Below are positions 26,696 to 36,210 of a stretch of 64,000 nucleotides of DNA, in pieces. A program made the position numbers and the translations under genes. The notes under the pieces were generated by a model. That model was given only the letters and a program-made list of their open reading frames with translations. It made no database searches and was not told the origin of the DNA. This DNA comes from Acetobacter ghanensis. GTDB taxonomy: Bacteria; Pseudomonadota; Alphaproteobacteria; Acetobacterales; Acetobacteraceae. The stretch covers positions 1,587,896-1,651,895 of the forward strand of contig NZ_LN609302.1 of NCBI RefSeq assembly GCF_001499675.1, in the 5' to 3' direction. Positions within the stretch are counted from its first letter, which is position 1. Each line of letters opens with the position of its first letter.

Positions 26696-27955
26696 ATGAG
26701 CACGAGCACGCACCTGTCCCTCTCCAAGGACAAGATCCGTATTCTTCTGCTGGAGGGTATCCACGATAGTGCCGTCGCCCTTCTGAAGGCCTGTGGTTAC
26801 GAAAATGTCGTACGCCACAAAGGGGCGCTGGAAGGCGATGCGCTCAAGGCGGCGCTCGAAGGCGTGCATATTGTCGGTATCCGCTCCCGCACGCAGCTGA
26901 CCAAGGAGGTCATTGAAGGCGCAGACCGCCTTATGGCCATTGGCTGTTTCTGCATTGGCACCAATCAGGTGGATCTGGAAGCTGCCCGGTTGAGCGGGAT
27001 TCCAGTTTTTAACGCTCCGTACAGCAACACACGTTCCGTGGCCGAACTGGTCATGGGCGAGATTGTTATGCTGATGCGTCGTATTTTCCCACGCTCGGTT
27101 GAATGCCATAAAGGGTCTTGGACCAAGTCGGCAGCCAATAGCTGGGAAGTGCGCGGCAAAACCTTGGGTATCGTGGGTTACGGTTCCATTGGGTCGCAGC
27201 TTTCTGTTCTGGCGGAAGCCTTTGGTATGCGCGTTGTCTATTACGATGTAATCGACAAGCTCGGTCACGGTAACGCCCTGCCCGTGGATACGCTGGATGA
27301 CCTGCTGGCGCAGAGTGATGTGGTCAGCCTGCACGTGCCGCAGTTGCCGACAACGGCTAACCTGATGGGTGCCGAGCAGATCAAAAAAATGAAGAAGGGC
27401 TCCTTCCTCATTAACAATGCTCGCGGGAATGTTGTTGATCTGGAAGCCTTGGCCGAAGCACTGAAAAGCGGGGATCTGCTGGGGGCCGCCATTGACGTGT
27501 TCCCCAAGGAACCTAAAGGTCCGGGTGATCAGCTCTCCACGCCCATCATGGGGCTGGATAACGTTATTCTGACCCCGCACATTGGTGGTTCCACAGCCGA
27601 GGCTCAGGAACGCATTGGTGTGGAAGTGGCGCGTAAGCTGGTGGAATATTCCGATGTGGGTTCCACATTTGGTGCCGTCAACTTCCCTGGGGTTCAGTTG
27701 CCGCAAAGCCCGCGTGGTACACGCTTCATGCATGCACATCATAACATTCCGGGCGTTATGATGAAGCTGAATGAAATCTTCCTGCGTGAAACCTGCAATG
27801 TTACCGCACAGTTCCTCCAGACGGATGGGGAAATTGGTTATGTGGTGATCGAAGCCGATACCGGGGGCGATACGGAGCTGGATGACCGTCTGCTCAAGGC
27901 TTTGCGTGAACTGGATGGCACGGTGCGTGCCCGTCTGATTTACAAAGGCCGTTAA
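26696..27955 (+). CDS. serA: SerA: D-3-phosphoglycerate dehydrogenase
   Basis: First committed step of serine synthesis, oxidising 3-phosphoglycerate with NAD. The 419-residue protein matches the E. coli-type enzyme: substrate domain, NAD domain with GIVGYGSIGSQ near 157, catalytic Arg in NNARGNVVD, Glu and the His in PHIGGSTAEAQ near 300, and a C-terminal ACT domain (about 345-419) for serine feedback. It is followed 22 bases later by comM. Confidence 0.95.
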   Translation: MSTSTHLSLSKDKIRILLLEGIHDSAVALLKACGYENVVRHKGALEGDALKAALEGVHIVGIRSRTQLTKEVIEGADRLMAIGCFCIGTNQVDLEAARLSGIPVFNAPYSNTRSVAELVMGEIVMLMRRIFPRSVECHKGSWTKSAANSWEVRGKTLGIVGYGSIGSQLSVLAEAFGMRVVYYDVIDKLGHGNALPVDTLDDLLAQSDVVSLHVPQLPTTANLMGAEQIKKMKKGSFLINNARGNVVDLEALAEALKSGDLLGAAIDVFPKEPKGPGDQLSTPIMGLDNVILTPHIGGSTAEAQERIGVEVARKLVEYSDVGSTFGAVNFPGVQLPQSPRGTRFMHAHHNIPGVMMKLNEIFLRETCNVTAQFLQTDGEIGYVVIEADTGGDTELDDRLLKALRELDGTVRARLIYKGR

Positions 27956-27977
27956 GCATGTGCTGCGGAGAGCGGGT

Positions 27978-29471
27978 ATGATCTATTCCCGCATCCGCAG
28001 TTTTGCCTTTTCGGGTATCGAGGCCAGACCCGTATGGGTTGAGGTGCAGATATCCAGTGGTTTGCCTGCATTTCTTGTTGTAGGTCTGCCAGACAAGGCT
28101 GTGGCTGAAGCGCGTGAGCGTGTAAGGGCAGCCTTGACCGCCATTGGGCTTGCGCTCCCAGCAAAGCGTATTCTTGTCAATTTGGTCCCTGCGGATCTCC
28201 CCAAAGAGGGTTCGCACTTCGACCTGCCAATAGCATTGGCCTTGCTCGCTGCCATGGGTGTCATTCCCGCAGAGGAAGCCGGTCGTTATGCAGCCTTAGG
28301 CGAACTTTCGCTGGATGGCCGGCTTAATCGGGTCTCTGGTGTTCTTTCAGCGTCGTTGGAAGCCGCTTCCATGGAGCTGGGGCTCATTTGCCCTGCGTCT
28401 CAAGGGGAAGAAGCACTATGCGGCGGAGATATTGCCATTCTGGCGTCTCCTGACCTGCTCTCATTGATCAATCATTTCACCGGACTGCAAATTCTTCCCG
28501 CTCCTGTTTTTTCCAACGTACCCGCCGTTTCTGATGGGAATGAGCCGGACCTGGCAGATGTTAAAGGAATGGAGACAGGACGCAGGGCATTGGAAATAGC
28601 AGCTGCTGGTGGGCACTCCCTTTTACTATCTGGCCCACCGGGGGCTGGTAAATCCATGCTGGCGTCAAGGTTGCCGGGGTTGCTCCCGGATCTATTACCT
28701 TCGGAAAGTCTGGCTGTTTCGCGTATCTACAGTGCGGCTGGGTTGTTGACGGATGGCAGGCCCATGCGGCGCCCGCCTTCGCGCGCTCCTCATCATTCTG
28801 CCAGCCTGCCTGCTCTGGTGGGAGGCGGTGCACGCGCGCGGCCCGGTGAGATCAGTCTGGCGCATCATGGTGTCTTGTTTTTGGACGAATTGCCGGAATT
28901 TTCGCGGGCTGCTCTGGAGGCGCTGCGTCAGCCGTTGGAAACCGGTCAGGTCAGTATTGCGCGGGCCGCCGTGCATATTACATACCCTGCCCGTTTTCAG
29001 CTTATTGCCGCCATGAACCCCTGCCGCTGTGGGTACATGGGTGATGCGGAACGGGAATGCAGCAAAGCGCCGCGTTGTGGGGCGGATTATCTGGCCCGGT
29101 TATCCGGCCCGCTGATGGACCGTATGGACCTGCACGTAGCCATGCAGCCCTATGAGCCTCTTGGTTATATGACACAGGCGGACGGGGAAAGTACGGCTAC
29201 GGTTGCCAAACGTGTTGCTCAGGCCAGAACGCGCCAGACAACTCGGCAAGGGGCGCGCAGGAATGCCGAAGCACCGCTCGACGTCCTTGCTCTAACCAGT
29301 GCAGGCCAAACCCTTGCGCAGGCCATTGCCGAGCGTTTTCGTTTTTCTGCGCGAGGGTACACCCGCTTGCTACGGGTCGCCCGGACCATTGCGGATCTGG
29401 CTGGGGAGCCTGAAGTGGAGCCGCCTCATATTGCTGAGGCGGCTACTTTTCGTGCACGCGCCAATCCATAG
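27978..29471 (+). CDS. comM: YifB/ComM-family AAA ATPase (Mg-chelatase-like)
   Basis: A 497-residue protein of the YifB/ComM family. An N-terminal domain (MIYSRIRSFAFSGIEARPVWVEV, then VNLVPADLPKEG near 77) precedes the AAA core with Walker A SGPPGAGKSML near 220 and Walker B LFLDELPEFSR near 300, then a C-terminal helical segment. ComM is a helicase that promotes branch migration during natural transformation in other proteobacteria; whether this host is transformable is not shown. The ATG at 27978 is preferred over one 18 bases earlier. Confidence 0.92.
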   Translation: MIYSRIRSFAFSGIEARPVWVEVQISSGLPAFLVVGLPDKAVAEARERVRAALTAIGLALPAKRILVNLVPADLPKEGSHFDLPIALALLAAMGVIPAEEAGRYAALGELSLDGRLNRVSGVLSASLEAASMELGLICPASQGEEALCGGDIAILASPDLLSLINHFTGLQILPAPVFSNVPAVSDGNEPDLADVKGMETGRRALEIAAAGGHSLLLSGPPGAGKSMLASRLPGLLPDLLPSESLAVSRIYSAAGLLTDGRPMRRPPSRAPHHSASLPALVGGGARARPGEISLAHHGVLFLDELPEFSRAALEALRQPLETGQVSIARAAVHITYPARFQLIAAMNPCRCGYMGDAERECSKAPRCGADYLARLSGPLMDRMDLHVAMQPYEPLGYMTQADGESTATVAKRVAQARTRQTTRQGARRNAEAPLDVLALTSAGQTLAQAIAERFRFSARGYTRLLRVARTIADLAGEPEVEPPHIAEAATFRARANP

Positions 29472-29476
29472 GTTTG

Positions 29477-30688
29477 TTAAAGAGCATGGTGGAGCGCGTT
29501 AAACGCCTGCTCCAGATCGGCAATCAGGTCCTGAACATTTTCCAGACCAATCTGGAGCCGAAAAGCCGGGTCACTTGGTTGTTCCGTGCCAAAGCTGCGC
29601 GTTATGCCGCCAGTCGTTGGGAGCACAAGGCTTTCATACCCTCCCCATGAGGCACCAATGCCAAATAGGCGCATGGCATTAATCATGCGCTCCATATTTT
29701 TTTGAGTGTACGTACTGTTCAGAACGACACCAAATAGGCTGCCTGCCCCCGTAAAATCTCGCTTCCAGAAGGCATGGCCGGGGCAATCCGGGAGTGCGGG
29801 GTGCAAAACCTGCGCCACTTCGGGCCGCTCCTGTAGCCATGTGGCAATCTGTAGGGCCGTGCGGGCCTGCTGTGCAAGGCGCACTCCCATTGTGCGCAGG
29901 CCACGCAATGTCAGCCAGCAGTCATCTGGCCCAGCTAACTGGCCGAGCTGAATGGAAGCATCGCGCAAAGTCCGCCAACAGGCCTGATTAGCCACGGTTA
30001 TGGCCCCAGCAATAACGTCCGAATGTCCTGATGGATATTTGGTTAGAGCCTGAATGGAGACATCCACACCATGCTCGAATGGGGCGAAAATCCCAAATCC
30101 CCATGTGTTGTCAAGAAAAAGCAGTGCTCCGTTCTTATGGGCAACATCCGCCAGCATGGGAATGTCCTGCACTTCAAAAGTGTGGCTGCCCGGACTTTCT
30201 GTAAAAATAATGCGGGTGTTGGGCTGAATATAGTCTTCTACCTCTGCCCTGCTGGCACAGGGAGGAAAATAGGAAATATCAACCCCGAACCGCCTGAGCA
30301 TATTTTCGGCAAAGCGGCGGGTCGGGCCATATACACTATCGGCTAGAAGGCAGTGGTCACCAGCTTTTAAAAAAGCAAGGAGAGGCGTCGTGCACGCAGC
30401 AAGGCCGGAACTGACAATCTGGCAGTCTGTTCCGCCTTCTATCTGTGCAATCAGCTTTTCCAGTTCATGCTGGGTGGGGGACCCCATGGCGCCATAAATA
30501 CTGGCGTGGTTATAGCGTTCAAGCCCTCTCTTCCCCATGCTTTCCAACGATGGAAAGAGAACGGTTGAACCACGCTCTACGGGTGGGTTGACGTAAACAC
30601 CGCCCTCGGGTGCCTCTGGCCTCCCTGCATGGGTCAGTGTCGTGCCGAGTTTCTGCCATCCAGTGTCAACGCCGCTGCGATCAGTCAT
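29477..30688 (-). CDS. metC: MetC: cystathionine beta-lyase
   Basis: PLP enzyme cleaving cystathionine to homocysteine. The protein has 403 residues from the ATG at 30688; the frame is open to 30790 but the extra residues lie inside sseA. The PLP lysine lies in ALTKYPSGHSD, and the E-S-P-G-S-H-T-F motif near 165 and LPTTGGITRSF near 360 suit a beta-lyase. It overlaps sseA by 8 bases; both are sulfur enzymes, so a shared transcript is likely. It converges with comM with only 5 bases between. Confidence 0.9.
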   Translation of the reverse strand: MTDRSGVDTGWQKLGTTLTHAGRPEAPEGGVYVNPPVERGSTVLFPSLESMGKRGLERYNHASIYGAMGSPTQHELEKLIAQIEGGTDCQIVSSGLAACTTPLLAFLKAGDHCLLADSVYGPTRRFAENMLRRFGVDISYFPPCASRAEVEDYIQPNTRIIFTESPGSHTFEVQDIPMLADVAHKNGALLFLDNTWGFGIFAPFEHGVDVSIQALTKYPSGHSDVIAGAITVANQACWRTLRDASIQLGQLAGPDDCWLTLRGLRTMGVRLAQQARTALQIATWLQERPEVAQVLHPALPDCPGHAFWKRDFTGAGSLFGVVLNSTYTQKNMERMINAMRLFGIGASWGGYESLVLPTTGGITRSFGTEQPSDPAFRLQIGLENVQDLIADLEQAFNALHHAL

Positions 30689-31532
30689 GAGTTTTGTCCG
30701 TTGTAATAGGCGTGTTTGGGGTGCTGCCCCACTCAGCCCACGAGCCATCATAAAGTGCATTGGACCTAAAGCCCGCCAGTTCCAGTGCAACGGTAAGGAC
30801 GGCGGCGGTCATGCCTGAACCACAGGTGGTGATGGGGTGCGTCGTGGCGGAAACGCCAGCCTGCAAAAACAGGGCTTCCAAGGCTGGAGGGGAAAGGAAA
30901 AATCCTTTCTCGTCCAGGACATTTTTGTAGGGAATGTTACGGGAGCCCGGCATATGGCCAGACTTTACCCCAGCGCGCGGTTCAGGCTGTGTGCCATAAA
31001 AACGGGCGGCGCTCCGGGCGTCTAGTATCGGGCGGTTTTGCAGCCGAACATGTTCGAGCATGTCACCCAAGCCTGCGATACGGGAGTATTCCGTTTGGGG
31101 GTGGTATCTCTGGGTGGGGTAATCAGCCCCCTCCCCTTGCTCTACAGGTAGGCCCTGTTGTTGCCACGCAGTAAGGCCGCCATGAATGATCTGGGTTTTT
31201 TCGTGTCCGAATAGTTTGGTCATCCACCATGCCCGGCAGGCGGAGGCAACATTGCCCTGATCGTAAAAAACAACGTGGGTCTGTGGGGTAATACCCATTT
31301 TGCCAAACAGGTGCGCAAAGTGGGCAGCCGATGGAACTGTATGGGGTAAGGTGCTTTGCGGGTCCGAAAAGGCATCCATGTCAAAAAACTGGCTGCCGGG
31401 GATATGGCAGGCGGTGAATCTTGCCCGTGGGTCAAATGTCTCCCCCGGCAGGGTTGTCGTGGCATCCAGAAAGCGGATTGAGCCATCTTTGGCGAGTGTG
31501 TGCAAAAAATCGCCAGAAACAAGAGGAGACAT
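30681..31532 (-). CDS. sseA: SseA-type sulfurtransferase (3-mercaptopyruvate/thiosulfate)
   Basis: Transfers sulfur from 3-mercaptopyruvate or thiosulfate to thiophilic acceptors. The 283-residue protein has two rhodanese domains; the N-terminal copy lacks a catalytic cysteine, while the C-terminal loop CGSGMTAA carries C237. That loop matches 3-mercaptopyruvate sulfurtransferases (CGSGVTA) better than thiosulfate ones. The ATG at 31532 has GAGG at good distance; an ATG at 31547 is possible. It is followed directly by metC. Confidence 0.88.
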   Translation of the reverse strand: MSPLVSGDFLHTLAKDGSIRFLDATTTLPGETFDPRARFTACHIPGSQFFDMDAFSDPQSTLPHTVPSAAHFAHLFGKMGITPQTHVVFYDQGNVASACRAWWMTKLFGHEKTQIIHGGLTAWQQQGLPVEQGEGADYPTQRYHPQTEYSRIAGLGDMLEHVRLQNRPILDARSAARFYGTQPEPRAGVKSGHMPGSRNIPYKNVLDEKGFFLSPPALEALFLQAGVSATTHPITTCGSGMTAAVLTVALELAGFRSNALYDGSWAEWGSTPNTPITTDKTHD

Positions 31533-31748
31533 AACGAAAAGCCTCATGGAATTTTCAAAACAGGGGACACAGGATCACATAGTCCGTGGCAACTGGCAAA
31601 CGTGTTTGTGGCTGTTTGAATGTGCGACACACAGCCTTTACAGGAACCGACTGGAAAGTCGGGGCATAATGCGCCATACCATTAAGCCGATACGCCATGT
31701 TCCAGTAAGGAACTGACAATTTAAGGCGTTCCGTGGTTTGTTGCGCGC

Positions 31749-32837
31749 ATGACAGATGGTCACACATTGACGGCAGAACGTATTCTCCGGTTTTTATTAC
31801 TGGCTGGGATCGCATACGGTTGTGTAACCGTATTGGTGCCTTTTTCCTCCGCTCTGTTGTGGGCAGGGGTGCTGACCTACACAACATGGCCACTTTTCCA
31901 GTACCTGCGGCGGAGTATGGGGCCTAATGCTGCCAGCCTCATTATGACGGTGCTGTGTGCAGTTTGCGTTGTCTTTCCATTAGCCCTTCTGGCGTCTGCC
32001 TGTGTGGCATCTGGCCCGCGTTGGGCGTTGCAACTGACCAGCCTGTTTGGACAGGTCAATCAGCTGCCTCCCCTTCCCCGCTGGCTTGATAATCTGCCTG
32101 TTTTTGGGCCGGATATTCATCATCGCTGGGCTTTATGGAGCCGTAACCTTGGGTTGGCCGCAGCAGAACTGAGACCGTATGCTGGAGGAATTATCCAGTC
32201 TGTTCTGAGTGTGCTGATGCAGATGGCTAACGGCGCGCTGCATCTTGTTACAGCATTGTTCATTTCTTTCTTCTTCTGGATTAGTGGCTCCATCCTGTGG
32301 GACACATTGCAGGCTGTTATGTTACGTATTGCCGGACAACAGGCCGGGAGGCACCTGTCCATTATTGCCAGTACGGTACGTGGCACGGTTTATGGTATTC
32401 TGGGTACGGCCATCATTCAGGGTATTCTAACTGGCGTGGGGCTTTGGATATTCGGTGTAGCTGAACCGGTTATTCTGGGGGGCATTGCCGCCTTTCTGGC
32501 CGTGTTCCCGGTCGGTGCGCCGCTAGTGTGGATTCCAGCAGCCGTATGGCTGTTTGCGACGCATCATCAGCTCAAAGGTATTCTGCTTATTCTGTATGGG
32601 GTGATTTTTATTTCTGGTGCGGACCATCTGATCCGCCCATTGTTTATCGCCCGCGGGTCAAAGCTGCCTTACCTTCTTACGGTGCTGGGGGTCATTGGTG
32701 GCCTGCTGGCGTTTGGTGGCGTTGGCATTTTTCTGGGGCCAGTCCTGCTCGCAATCGGTTTTACGCTGACCATGGAGTTTGCGCAGGGCGAGCCAGCACG
32801 GCCCGTAATGGATGATACGAGGAATATCTCATCATGA
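31749..32837 (+). CDS. AI-2E family (PerM/YhhT-like) membrane protein
   Basis: A 362-residue polytopic inner-membrane protein of the AI-2E transporter family. About seven to eight hydrophobic segments are visible: two near the start (about 18-60), one near 68-90, one near 155-175, and several from about 215 to the end, including a GGLLAFGGVGIFLGPVLLAIG stretch. The family was named for autoinducer-2 export, but members also act as ion transporters, so the substrate is open. It overlaps the next gene as ATGA. Confidence 0.85.
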   Translation: MTDGHTLTAERILRFLLLAGIAYGCVTVLVPFSSALLWAGVLTYTTWPLFQYLRRSMGPNAASLIMTVLCAVCVVFPLALLASACVASGPRWALQLTSLFGQVNQLPPLPRWLDNLPVFGPDIHHRWALWSRNLGLAAAELRPYAGGIIQSVLSVLMQMANGALHLVTALFISFFFWISGSILWDTLQAVMLRIAGQQAGRHLSIIASTVRGTVYGILGTAIIQGILTGVGLWIFGVAEPVILGGIAAFLAVFPVGAPLVWIPAAVWLFATHHQLKGILLILYGVIFISGADHLIRPLFIARGSKLPYLLTVLGVIGGLLAFGGVGIFLGPVLLAIGFTLTMEFAQGEPARPVMDDTRNISS

Positions 32838-33541
32838 GGCGTGGTCTGGCCCGTTTTGTTGAACTTGCATCCAGAGGGCGGCATCGCCATCAGGTCGCCA
32901 ATGATGCGCCGGGAGTTCGGATTATCAGCTGGAATCTCCTGCGCCGTATTGGTGCGACGGTGCATGACGTCGCCGCGCTAATAGAGGCGGAGCAGCCAGA
33001 TATTCTGCTTATGCAGGAAGCAACCATAGAAATAGACGTGTTGCCGGATGTGATTGGCGGTCACTACGCCCGCTCCCCATTGCCGGGGCGTATTCATGGC
33101 GTGGCCTGCTGGAGCCGTTTACCGTTTGCCCGGCCGCCGCGCGCATGTACTATTCCATCTGGTCCTATCGTCAAACGCCACGCCCAGATTATTGATTACG
33201 CGCAGTTCTCGTTGGCCAATGTGCATCTCTCGCATGGGCAGATGCTTAACCGCAGGCAGCTAAGGCGTATTGCGTCACTTCTGTCCGCGCCATGTGCCAT
33301 TCTGGGGGACTTCAATCTTGTCGGGCCAACCCTTGTCCCCGGTTTTTCCGATGTGGGGCCAAAAGCACCGACGCATCGTATGGTTGATCTGCTTCCTATA
33401 CGGTTGGACCGTTGCCTTGTGGAAGGCATGGTGTGTTCAGATGCGCAGGTGTTACCGGTTTTTGCATCAGACCATCGTCCCATAGCGGTAACGCTCAGGC
33501 CGGAGACGGTCCGTAGATCTGGGAATACGGTTTACAGATAA
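32834..33541 (+). CDS. Endonuclease/exonuclease/phosphatase (EEP) family protein
   Basis: A 235-residue EEP-fold hydrolase. The motifs appear in order: SWNLLRR near 34, QEAT near 62, an H-L-S-H element near 135, GDFNL near 157 and SDHRPI near 215, which hold the metal and catalytic residues. No signal peptide is evident. Such proteins cleave nucleic acids or phosphoesters; being next to cardiolipin synthase, it may act on phospholipid-type substrates, which is inference only. Its 3' end overlaps the convergent cls gene by 10 bases. Confidence 0.8.
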   Translation: MRRGLARFVELASRGRHRHQVANDAPGVRIISWNLLRRIGATVHDVAALIEAEQPDILLMQEATIEIDVLPDVIGGHYARSPLPGRIHGVACWSRLPFARPPRACTIPSGPIVKRHAQIIDYAQFSLANVHLSHGQMLNRRQLRRIASLLSAPCAILGDFNLVGPTLVPGFSDVGPKAPTHRMVDLLPIRLDRCLVEGMVCSDAQVLPVFASDHRPIAVTLRPETVRRSGNTVYR

Positions 33542-34959
33542 GGCATGAACAGTCGGGCAAAGGAATCCCGGATTCTTGTCAGTCTATTCCGCTTGTCCAG
33601 ATCATAATGTGTCAGCCGCCGGTTACGGTGCTGACAAATAAAATCGTCCAGAATTTCGGCCATGGTGACATCATACGTTTCCATGTTGATTTCAAAATTC
33701 AGACGTAAACTTCTGATGTCGAGGTTTGAACTCCCCACAAAGGACCATGCTTTGTCCACAACCATCAGCTTGGAATGGTTGAATGGAGGATTGGCGTGCC
33801 AGACACGCACACCCGTATCCAGCAAGGGGGATATATTGGCAGCACAGGCCCAGTCTAGGGGACGGTGATTACTGTGAAGCGGGATAATAAGGTCAACCTG
33901 CACACCACGTAGCGCCGCCAGTCCAAGCTCCGACAAAAATCGTGCTCCGGGCAGAAAATACGGGGTCATCAACCGTATGCTTTTGCGCGAGAGCGTAATG
34001 GCCTGCAGCATGGTGTATTCAATTTTTTCAAGGTCCGTGTCAGGCCCAGCCGTTACAATACGCGCCAGAGACGTACCTTTGCCTGCATGTTCCTGCAAAA
34101 ACAGGTCTCGGTTCAGCTGTTCTCCGGTTGTAAAATACCAGTCCCATGCCGCGACCTGTGCCAACTGATGAACAACAGGCCCCTCGATTTGAAAATGTGT
34201 GTCGGAAACAGGGTGCTTGGGCTTGCGGGTGACAAGGTTATCATCAGCAATATTGAGGCCTCCCATAAAGCCGATACACCCGTCGATAACCAGAATTTTG
34301 CGGTGGTTCCTCAGGTTCAGGAATGGCATTCGCCACGGAAGCAGCGAATGCATAAAGCGCGCACACGGCACACCTTCCCTTTTGAGGTAGCGGTATATGG
34401 GGGACAGGAAATACCCACTGCCAATTCCATCAACCAGAACGCGGACATTGACCCCTCTTTTGTGCGCAGCAATCAGTTTGTCTGCAAAAAGCTGTCCTAT
34501 GGCGTCATGCCGGAAGATGTAGGAACACAGGAGAATACTTTTGCGTGCATTTTCAATAGCTTCCAGCATGTGAGGGTACGCGCCGTCCCCATCATGCAGG
34601 CAGGTAATACTATTATTGCCAACCACTGGGCGCGTTGTCAGTTTACCCACCATAAGCGCCAGTGGCGCAAATTGCCCGTCCAGTTCCCGGTTCCAGGAGG
34701 AGAGGTCCACATTGTCCTGCCTATGACTGGTTCGATCCCCCACCAGTTTTTTGGCCAGCCGTGTAACACGGTTTATACCAAACATAAGGTACAGAACCGT
34801 GCCAAGAAATGGCATGAGAATACATACGCCAATCCATCCTATGGCGGATGATGTATTTCGTTTGGTCAGGAGAATGTGCAGGCTAACACTTGTAACGAGG
34901 GTCAGGCGCGCACACGCAATGAGGAAGTCTGTTGCGGAAAATGGGAGATCAAAAAGCAT
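33532..34959 (-). CDS. cls: Cls: cardiolipin synthase (PLD type)
   Basis: Makes cardiolipin by phosphatidyl transfer at the inner membrane. The 475-residue protein has two N-terminal membrane segments (about 10-30 and 40-60) and two HKD motifs: H-R-K-I-L-V-I-D near 220 and H-S-K-L-M-V-V-D near 400. These two motifs form the phospholipase D active site. The frame is open to 35004, but MLFDLPFSATDF is the better start; it overlaps the divergent yraN start within CATG. Confidence 0.92.
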   Translation of the reverse strand: MLFDLPFSATDFLIACARLTLVTSVSLHILLTKRNTSSAIGWIGVCILMPFLGTVLYLMFGINRVTRLAKKLVGDRTSHRQDNVDLSSWNRELDGQFAPLALMVGKLTTRPVVGNNSITCLHDGDGAYPHMLEAIENARKSILLCSYIFRHDAIGQLFADKLIAAHKRGVNVRVLVDGIGSGYFLSPIYRYLKREGVPCARFMHSLLPWRMPFLNLRNHRKILVIDGCIGFMGGLNIADDNLVTRKPKHPVSDTHFQIEGPVVHQLAQVAAWDWYFTTGEQLNRDLFLQEHAGKGTSLARIVTAGPDTDLEKIEYTMLQAITLSRKSIRLMTPYFLPGARFLSELGLAALRGVQVDLIIPLHSNHRPLDWACAANISPLLDTGVRVWHANPPFNHSKLMVVDKAWSFVGSSNLDIRSLRLNFEINMETYDVTMAEILDDFICQHRNRRLTHYDLDKRNRLTRIRDSFARLFMPYL

Positions 34960-35410
34960 GGTAGAAAGAATGCTTTCACAACAGGCGGCTGGCGTCCACA
35001 GCATAGCGAATAAGTGTTCTGCAAAACAGGCCCCGGCCTCTTCCGCCAGACGCGCCAGAGGCCTTGCATCCTATCAGAGCGGCCTAGCCGCGGAGGAAAC
35101 TGTTTGCCAGGAACTACGCAAAGAAGGTTGGAAGATATTATTGCAGAGGGCCAGAACGCGGAGGGGTGAAATTGACATTGTCGCCCAAAAAGACGCGATC
35201 ATCAGTTTTGTCGAGGTCAAACAACGCCAAACGCTGCGAGGGGCTGCCGAATGTTTATCTGTTGCGCAGTCCAGAAGATTATATCGGGCTGCGGAATGTC
35301 TTTTACAGAGCCACCCTGCCTGGCAGTATGAAGAACTGCGATTTGACCTGTTCATGCTGGACGCGGCAGGTCAGATGGAATGGTTAAAAGACATCATCCG
35401 TCAGATGTAA
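34958..35410 (+). CDS. YraN family (UPF0102) protein
   Basis: A 150-residue protein with the YraN/UPF0102 nuclease-like fold: GLAAEETVCQELRKEGW, then RRGEIDIVAQKDAIISFVEVKQR, which holds the D-x-n-E-V-K restriction-nuclease-like triad. Function is unknown across the family. The start is uncertain: the ATG at 34958 has GGAG 10 bases upstream, while an ATG at 34970 is alternative; the frame is open to 34751 but the extra part runs antisense through cls. About 35 basic, variable residues precede the domain. Confidence 0.78.
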   Translation: MVERMLSQQAAGVHSIANKCSAKQAPASSARRARGLASYQSGLAAEETVCQELRKEGWKILLQRARTRRGEIDIVAQKDAIISFVEVKQRQTLRGAAECLSVAQSRRLYRAAECLLQSHPAWQYEELRFDLFMLDAAGQMEWLKDIIRQM

Positions 35411-35449
35411 CACGAGAGGCGTGAGTAATCTGGAGGATGTTAATGGCAA

Positions 35450-35764
35450 TTAGGTTCTGTGGTGGCGCTTGGTATGTGCCGCATGCACGGTCTGATGATA
35501 ACTGACCAGATGAACCATTTTACCATGCTGGGCAGAGGCCAAGGTCACTTTATGGGGCGTGCGCCCGGCAGCCGCCGTATGACGAACAACATGACGCACA
35601 CGAATAACTGGTGGAGGCGCCGTCAGGGAAGCAAAGGTTAATTTGCTGGCTTCCAGATCAGAAAGAACGCGTTCCGCATGCACAGAAGAGCTTGTGGCCA
35701 TTATGCTCATGCCGATACCAGCAAGAGCAAAAAGCCCGCGTACAAACGGAACTCGCTTCATCAA
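35450..35764 (-). CDS. Small secreted protein with a basic, histidine-rich tail
   Basis: A 104-residue protein I do not recognise. A signal peptide (basic start, hydrophobic core, cleavage near SVHA at residue 30) is clear. The mature part is short and ends in a segment with many histidines (about 11 in the last 50 residues, ending in HTKRHHRT), which could bind metal. It lies after grxD on the same strand, 68 bases away. Confidence 0.55.
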   Translation of the reverse strand: MMKRVPFVRGLFALAGIGMSIMATSSSVHAERVLSDLEASKLTFASLTAPPPVIRVRHVVRHTAAAGRTPHKVTLASAQHGKMVHLVSYHQTVHAAHTKRHHRT

Positions 35765-35832
35765 CCTTAGTCCCCTGATCTTATGTCTGCCTCAAACTAT
35801 ACAAAGCAGTTGCAGGCTGACAACCTAATAAT

Positions 35833-36171
35833 TCAGGCAGACGCGTTGCAGGCAATGTTTTTTTCCTGCAGCAGTTTCTGCAGTTCACCTGTCTGGTACA
35901 TTTCGGTCACAATGTCACAGCCACCGATGAACTCACCCTTGATGTAAAGCTGGGGAATGGTTGGCCAGTTGGAATAGTCTTTAATGCCCTGACGCAGAGC
36001 CGCATCTGCCAGAACATTGGCAGCTTTGAACGGTACGCCAACATGCTGCAGAATCTGCACAACGCGGGCAGAAAAGCCACACTGTGGGAAATCGGCATCC
36101 CCTTTCATGAACAGCATGACAGGGTTTGAATCAATATCCTGCTGGATGGTCTGTTTGATGGAATCAGTCAT
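35833..36171 (-). CDS. grxD: Grx4-type monothiol glutaredoxin (GrxD)
   Basis: A 112-residue monothiol glutaredoxin with the active-site CGFS (C31) and the WPTIPQLYIKGEFIGGCD segment that binds glutathione. Such proteins carry [2Fe-2S] clusters and form complexes with BolA-family proteins in iron-sulfur trafficking. The bolA-like gene lies immediately upstream on the same strand (39-base gap), supporting that role. Confidence 0.95.
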   Translation of the reverse strand: MTDSIKQTIQQDIDSNPVMLFMKGDADFPQCGFSARVVQILQHVGVPFKAANVLADAALRQGIKDYSNWPTIPQLYIKGEFIGGCDIVTEMYQTGELQKLLQEKNIACNASA

Positions 36172-36210
36172 GTTCTCTGGTCCTTGATCGTGTGGAAGGC
36201 CGCCTTGGGT

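Noticed and set aside
26687..27742. 351-codon open frame antisense to serA
   Set aside because: Shadow of a well-supported gene with no motif of its own.
34718..34745. GGTTCGATCCC, resembling a tRNA T-arm
   Set aside because: It lies inside cls and lacks an acceptor stem, D-arm and anticodon arm at proper distances. No tRNA was found in the window.
34087..34851. 254-codon open frame antisense to cls
   Set aside because: Composition-driven shadow; cls carries both HKD motifs on the opposite strand.
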